From NCBI RefSeq assembly GCF_041320665.1, contig NZ_CP166730.1:1984001-2048000 (forward strand): 64,000 nt of DNA. Reading direction: 5' to 3'. The DNA is from Comamonas sp. GB3 AK4-5 (GTDB taxonomy: Bacteria > Pseudomonadota > Gammaproteobacteria > Burkholderiales > Burkholderiaceae_C). Shown here in pieces: positions 59,703 through 64,000 of this stretch. Every line of letters starts with the position of its first letter. Positions within the stretch are counted from its first letter, which is position 1. Both the position numbers and the translations under genes were made by a program. The notes under the pieces were generated by a model. The model saw only the letters and a list, made by a program, of their open reading frames with translations, searched no databases and was not told where the DNA came from.

Positions 59703-60596
59703 TCACGCCGGCACATGAATATGCCGCTTGATGTGTTTGAGGTTGGCCACGATGGTGAAGGTCATCACCACCAGCATGGACCAGGAGCTCCACTTGCCCA
59801 CATGCACGGCCGACCAGGCGCCCAGCTGGTTGGGGTAGCTCCACACGCCGGCAAAGGTGGAGATGTTTTCGGCCAGCCAGATGAAAAAGCCAATCAGCAC
59901 AAAGGCCAGCAGCAGCGGCATGCGGCGGTCGCGGTCCAGGGGGCGGTAGAGCACGGTGGTGCGGGCATACAGACCCAGGGCGCAGGCGGCCAGATACCAG
60001 CGGTAGTCGCCTATGTAGTGGTGGGTGAAGAAGTTGGCGTAGATCAGCACCGCAATCAGTGCGCCCATCCAGTGCGGGGGATGGTGCAGTATGCGCAACT
60101 CGAACAGCCGCCAGGCCTGGATGATGTAGCTGCCCACGGCGGCATACATAAAGCCCGAGAACAGCGGAACGCCCCAGAGCTTGGTGTAGGCAAAGTCTGG
60201 GTAGGCCCAGGACTTGATGCCACTGGAGGTCTTGAACACCTCCAGTGCAAAGCCCACGACGTGGAACAAGGTGATGGCCTTGAGCTCGTCCCAGGTCTCC
60301 AGCCGCGTGGCCACCATGGCGAACTGAATGGCCAGGGCGGCGATCAGCAGCAGGTCGTAGCGCGGCATACCCCACAGGCCGGCGCGGGGCATGGCGAATA
60401 CGGCGCCAAAGAACAGGCCCACAAACAAGCAGCTGCGCGCGTTCTTCAGACCAAAGAACCAGAACTCCCAGGCAAAGCGCTTGAACCCTGTGAGGTGATC
60501 GGGGACGGGGCGGTGCATTAGCCAGTCGTCCAGGGCATTGAGGCGGTGCAGGGTGGAGCGGGACGGGGCAGCAGCGGTGAGTGAAGGGGATGGCAT
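59703..60596 (-). CDS. DUF817 (YoaT-like) membrane protein
   Basis: 297 aa from MPSPSLTAAAP; an ATG ten codons earlier is possible. About eight membrane helices. Family stretches are FAWEFWFFGLKNARSCLFVG, FALEVFKTSSGIKSWAYPDF, and WLAENISTFAGVWSYPNQLG. Function of DUF817 is unknown. Single gene. Confidence 0.88.
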   Translation of the reverse strand: MPSPSLTAAAPSRSTLHRLNALDDWLMHRPVPDHLTGFKRFAWEFWFFGLKNARSCLFVGLFFGAVFAMPRAGLWGMPRYDLLLIAALAIQFAMVATRLETWDELKAITLFHVVGFALEVFKTSSGIKSWAYPDFAYTKLWGVPLFSGFMYAAVGSYIIQAWRLFELRILHHPPHWMGALIAVLIYANFFTHHYIGDYRWYLAACALGLYARTTVLYRPLDRDRRMPLLLAFVLIGFFIWLAENISTFAGVWSYPNQLGAWSAVHVGKWSSWSMLVVMTFTIVANLKHIKRHIHVPA

Positions 60597-60694
60597 GGAG
60601 GCGAAGAGCAGGGCAGGCGCAGGCAAGGCAAACGCGCAAGTATGCCCAGGATTGCGGCACAGCTGCCACAGCCCATTCCGTCGCCATGGCCCTC

Positions 60695-60751
60695 AGAGCG
60701 TGTTCACTATCTGTACGCAGGCGCGCCGCGAGGAGCGCGTCAACACGCTCT
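60695..60751. repeat. REP-like long hairpin
   Basis: Arms AGAGCGTGTT (60695-60704) and AACACGCTCT (60742-60751) with inner ACGC/GCGT pairs make a 57-nt hairpin. One arm resembles the short repeat at 3243-3261. The remainder of the 60597-60950 gap shows no gene. Confidence 0.6.
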
Positions 60752-60950
60752 TACGGCTTGGCTGTGCAGGTGTGGATGTATTTGGAAACCCGGCATGTCC
60801 AATCTCGATATTTAATTTGGGGGTGAATGATGGCTGATGCAGCGCGGGCTGCTCAGGCATATCTGCCTTCAATACAGGGCCGCACCCTATGGATATGCCA
60901 TGCCTGCGCCAGCACGGTTGTTGCGGCCCTTGCCAAAACAAAGACTCACC

Positions 60951-62168
60951 ATGAACGACCGCTTATTTGTGAATGCCGTCGCAGCCGATGGTTCTGCGCT
61001 TCATATCGCCGTGCAAGACGGCCGCATCGCCAGCATGGGCAGCAATCGCCCCGCGCTGCCGCAGGCCGAGGTCATAGACCTGGCAGGCCATTTGGTGCTG
61101 CCCGGTTTTGTGGACGGGCATATTCACCTCGATAAAAGCTTTGTGGGCGATCGCTGGCGTCCGCACCAACCGGCCTCTAACCTGCGCGAACGCCTTGCCA
61201 TAGAGAAAAGCGCGCTGGCCTCGGCCAGGCCGATTGCCGAGCGCGCCGATGCGCTGATTTGCCAGGCCGCCTCGTTTGGCACCATGGCCATGCGCAGCCA
61301 TGTGGACGTGGATGCGACCACGGGGCTGGACCATTTGCACGCCGTGATGCAGGCCCGCGAGCAGTGGAAGGACTTGATCGACATCGAGTTGGTGGCCTTT
61401 CCGCAGGCCGGCGTGGTGTCCTGCCCCGACACGGCTGAGTTCCTGGACGCTGCCATCCGCGAGGGTGCGCAGGTGGTGGGCGGCATTGACCCCAGCACAC
61501 TGGATGGAGATGCCGACGGGCAGCTGGACATCATCTTTGGCATTGCCGACAAGCGCGCTGCCAAGATCGATATCCACCTGCACGAGCCCGGTGAAATCTG
61601 CGCGGCCCAGATGGACCGCATTGCCCAACGTACCCGCGCGCTGGGCATGGAAGGCCGCGTGGCCGTCAGCCATGCCTATGGGCTGGGTGATCTGGGCACT
61701 GCCGAGCTGGACCGTATGGCCGGCCTGCTGGCACAGGCCGGTATTTCCATCATGACCAATGCGCCGGGCGACCATGGTTTTCCGCCGATTCTGCGGCTGC
61801 GTGAAGCCGGCGTGCGGGTGTTCACCGGCAATGACAACATCCAGGACGCCTGGTGGCCTTATGGCAACGGCGACATGCTGCAGCGCGCCATGCTGATCGG
61901 TTATCGCTCGGGTTTTTATACCGACGAAGCACTGCAGGTGGCGCTGGACATGGCCACCGTGGCCGGTGCCGACGTGCTGGGCAAGCGCGGCTATGGGCTG
62001 GCAGTGGGCAACGAGGCCAGCTTTGTGGTGCTGCGCGCGCCCAATGCGGCAGCGGCCGTGGCGGCAGCGCCTTGCGAGCGTGCCATCGTGCGGCGCGGCC
62101 GCTTCTGGAGCGGGCGTGTCGGGGGAGATGCGAATCCGCTGGCATTCAAGCCCGAAGCCGAAGCTTGA
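60951..62168 (+). CDS. cytosine-deaminase-like amidohydrolase
   Basis: 405-aa metal-dependent hydrolase of the amidohydrolase superfamily. Metal ligands are GFVDGHIHLDKSF (HxH), KIDIHLHEPGE, VSHAYGLGDLG and TGNDNIQDAWWPYGNGDM (Asp). The DK after HxH and the NDN-x-D-x-W-x-P-x-GNGD block are those of CodA-type cytosine or isoguanine deaminases. True substrate could be another cyclic amide or pterin. The ATG at 60951 follows a plausible leader; an earlier ATG at 60837 adds 38 unconserved residues. Confidence 0.85.
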   Translation: MNDRLFVNAVAADGSALHIAVQDGRIASMGSNRPALPQAEVIDLAGHLVLPGFVDGHIHLDKSFVGDRWRPHQPASNLRERLAIEKSALASARPIAERADALICQAASFGTMAMRSHVDVDATTGLDHLHAVMQAREQWKDLIDIELVAFPQAGVVSCPDTAEFLDAAIREGAQVVGGIDPSTLDGDADGQLDIIFGIADKRAAKIDIHLHEPGEICAAQMDRIAQRTRALGMEGRVAVSHAYGLGDLGTAELDRMAGLLAQAGISIMTNAPGDHGFPPILRLREAGVRVFTGNDNIQDAWWPYGNGDMLQRAMLIGYRSGFYTDEALQVALDMATVAGADVLGKRGYGLAVGNEASFVVLRAPNAAAAVAAAPCERAIVRRGRFWSGRVGGDANPLAFKPEAEA

Positions 62169-62286
62169 TGCACAGCGGTCTGGAGCAGGGGCAGCAGGCG
62201 TGATGCCCAGACAACTGGTGGCTTCCAGCTCGGTTTGCAGCGCTTGACTGTGCCCAGGCTATGTGGGCAGAGCCTACCGGTGTGGC

Positions 62287-63128
62287 TTAGCCCGTTTGCT
62301 CTAGCAACCACTGGCGCAACTGCGCCAGCGCGGGCCAGGCGGGGCGGGCCTTGGGGCTGGTGAACCAGTAGGCTCCCGCCGGCACGGTGGCGGCAAAGGG
62401 CTGGACCAGGCGGCCGGCGCGCAGCAAATGGGCGAACATGGCCGGTGGCAGCAGGGCCACGCCCGCACCCAGGGCAGCGGCCTCGGCCAGGGCGATGGAG
62501 CTGTCGAACATGGTGCCGCTGGCACGCAGCGGGGGCAGGCCGGCGCTGTGGCACCACTGCTCCCATTCCCCGGTGCGAAACGAGCGCAGCAACTGCTGGC
62601 CGCGCAGATCGGCCGGCTGGCGCAGACGCTCGGCAATGGCCGGGGCGCACAGCGGCGTCAGCGGGGCCTGCACCAGCAGATCGGCCTGCAGCCCGGGCCA
62701 GGCGCCATCGCCAAAGCGGATGGCCGCATCCAGCCCCTCGGCGTTCAGGTCTACGCGGTTGTTGTGGGTCTGCAGCCGCAAATCGATCTGCGGGTGCTGG
62801 GCTTCAAAGGCAGGCAGCCCACGGCAAAAGTGCCCACCACCCCCAGGGTCAGCACCTCGCGCGGGTGTTCATCGCGCAGCTGGGTGAAGGCGCGCTCCAG
62901 CCGGCCCAGGCTGTCCTGCACCACGGGCCACAGGCTCTGGCCCTCGTCGGTCAGCGCCAGGCCGCGGGGCAGGCGCTTGAAAAGCGGGTGACCCAGCCAG
63001 TCTTCCAGGCGGCGGATATGCTGGCTCACGGCGGCCTGGGTTACATGCAGCTCCTGGGCCGCATGGGTGAGGTTGAGGTGGCGCGCTGCCGCATCAAACA
63101 TGCGCAGGGCATTCAGTGGCAGTTGCAT
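62287..63128 (-). pseudogene. ampR: ampR-like LysR regulator, frameshifted by a small deletion
   Basis: The first part (63128 to about 62820) encodes the AmpR helix-turn-helix (AARHLNLTHAAQELHVTQAA) and runs to TLGVVGTFAVG. The frame then slips. In the next frame the protein resumes at LPAFEAQHPQIDLRLQTHNN with NRVDLNAEGLDAAIRFGDGA, diagnostic of AmpR, and ends at 62287. Compared with AmpR from other bacteria about five residues plus one base (16 nt) are missing at the junction. The first frame ends after 125 aa, leaving only the DNA-binding domain. It is divergent from a class A beta-lactamase, the usual ampR-bla pairing. Confidence 0.85.
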
Positions 63129-63158
63129 GGTGGCTATAAGTTTTACTTGGGTTTGACC

Positions 63159-63175
63159 GCAGAATTTATCGCTGC
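63159..63175. promoter_or_regulatory. putative AmpR operator
   Basis: Dyad GCAG-AATTTATCG-CTGC in the 117-bp gap between ampR and the beta-lactamase. On the minus strand AGCAGCGATAAATT resembles the AmpR box of other ampR-bla systems (CTGCTGCTAAATTT-like). A -35-like TTGACC lies directly before it. Confidence 0.5.
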
Positions 63176-63245
63176 TCGACAGTTAGAGTGGCGTTTATGC
63201 TTGGGTTTATTGTGCAAGAGTCATAGCTGAAAGTGGGGAGGTAGC

Positions 63246-64000
63246 ATGCAGCGACGTATATTTTTGGCAGGAACAGCCCTGGGGTTGAGCGCTTTGGGCG
63301 CCTGCACCACCACCAAGAAAAACTATCAAGATGAAGCGGCAGCCGGTATACCCCGGGATGCCGACCAGGCATTGCAGGCCGCAGCCCGCCAGGTAGAGGC
63401 GCAGACCGGTGGCCGTCTGGGCCTGGCCGTGCTGGACACGGGCAGCGGTCGCCAGCTGAGCTGGCGCGGTGGCGAACGCTTTGCGCTGTGCAGCACCTTC
63501 AAAACATTGCTGGCGGCCCAGGTGCTGCAGCGCGCCGAGCAGGGCAAGGAAGTGTTGCACCGCCGCGTGCTCTACCGCCGTGACGAGCTGGTGAGCTATT
63601 CCCCCGTGACCGAGGAATGGGCCGACACCCTGGAGGGACTGAGCGTGCAATCGCTGCTGCGCGCCAGCGTGGTGCTCAGCGACAACACCGCTGCCAATCT
63701 GCTGCTGCGCAGCGTGGGAGGGCCCGAGGCCTTGACCGAGTGGCTGCGCGGGCTGGGCGACACCGAAACCCGGCTGGACCGCTGGGAGCCCGAGCTCAAC
63801 AGCGCCAAGCCCGGCGATGTGCGCGACACCACCACGCCCGATGCCATGACCCGCACCCTGCGCCGCCTGCTGGTGGACGAGAGCGTGCTGCAGGCGCCCA
63901 GCAGCACGCAACTGACGCGCTGGCTGGTGCAAAGCCGCACCGGCGACCAGCGCGTGCGCGCCGGTTTTCCGGTGGACTGGGTGGCGGGGGGCAAGACCGG
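63246..64000 (+). CDS. class A beta-lactamase (3' end outside the window)
   Basis: 251 codons are present. Signal with Tat-like RR and a lipobox-like LSALGAC (MQRRIFLAGTALGLSALGAC), so likely exported and lipid-anchored. Active-site motifs are complete: STFK (Ser-70 and Lys-73 in standard numbering), SDN (Ser-130), EPELN (Glu-166), and KTG, which ends at the window edge. An intact serine beta-lactamase by these marks. The divergent regulator is broken, so its expression may be fixed at one level. Class A subgroup not determined. Confidence 0.93.
   Translation, partial: MQRRIFLAGTALGLSALGACTTTKKNYQDEAAAGIPRDADQALQAAARQVEAQTGGRLGLAVLDTGSGRQLSWRGGERFALCSTFKTLLAAQVLQRAEQGKEVLHRRVLYRRDELVSYSPVTEEWADTLEGLSVQSLLRASVVLSDNTAANLLLRSVGGPEALTEWLRGLGDTETRLDRWEPELNSAKPGDVRDTTTPDAMTRTLRRLLVDESVLQAPSSTQLTRWLVQSRTGDQRVRAGFPVDWVAGGKT

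Noticed and set aside
1..64000. CRISPR arrays, prophage or integrative element
   Set aside because: No regularly spaced repeats, integrase, phage structural genes or conjugation genes were seen. The only mobile DNA found is the two insertion sequences and their relics.

Overview
The window is high-GC, densely coded DNA from a betaproteobacterium, most likely Comamonas or a close relative in the Comamonadaceae. This is inferred from gene content, codon use and gene order: cysI-DUF934-cysH, TRAP and Bug-type transporters, many LysR regulators, a class A beta-lactamase beside an AmpR-like gene, and a tandem glycine riboswitch. No replication origin, rRNA operon, prophage or CRISPR array was seen. 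One tRNA (Pro, GGG) is present.

Layout. 0.2-3.0 kb: assimilatory sulfate reduction (cysH, DUF934, cysI). 3.3-9.4 kb: a SirB-like membrane protein, an Lrp regulator facing ornithine cyclodeaminase and arginase, a glutamine amidotransferase and mnmC. 9.6-12.3 kb: a TRIC-type channel gene under a tandem glycine riboswitch, yggX and an orphan sulfate-binding protein. 12.8-12.95 kb: a strong candidate for an undescribed small RNA. 13.1-17.5 kb: putA and its Lrp-type regulator. 17.6-19.3 kb: a complete IS1182-family element with a GACC duplication. 20-28 kb: rlmD, aqpZ, a lipoprotein, an SH3-domain protein, cytX under a TPP riboswitch, tRNA-Pro, a small OB-fold SSB-like gene and metQ.

28-36 kb: a TRAP transporter with two nearly identical binding proteins, then an N-carbamoyl-amino-acid hydrolase (M20), an XRE regulator and an orotate-phosphoribosyltransferase-like gene, which looks like a locus for a ureido or pyrimidine-related compound. 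36-41 kb: a molbindin, azoR with a divergent LysR gene, a chemoreceptor and a small hydrolase. 41.1-42.4 kb: a scrap zone with a decayed chemoreceptor end, a possible IS3-type relic and an intact IS5/IS427 element. 42.5-46.8 kb: an AT-richer catabolic cassette (SDR, acyl-CoA synthetase, Bug receptor, LysR).

47-51 kb: the sulfate/thiosulfate ABC operon (sbp-cysT-cysW-cysA), then dsbB. 52-62 kb: a pseudouridine synthase, a GlxA-type regulator facing a rhodanese, DUF1232, a glutathione transferase, OsmC, a metallo-beta-lactamase-fold/tautomerase/barrel cluster with a divergent LysR gene, DUF817 and a cytosine-deaminase-like amidohydrolase. 62.3-64 kb: an ampR-like gene broken by a small deletion, divergent from a class A beta-lactamase that runs off the window end.

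Functional threads. Sulfate uptake and reduction are split over three loci that carry AT-rich palindromes at their promoters. Arginase, ornithine cyclodeaminase and PutA together form an arginine-ornithine-proline-glutamate route. Intergenic gaps share a dispersed GC-rich repeat family found at the 3' ends of genes on either strand.
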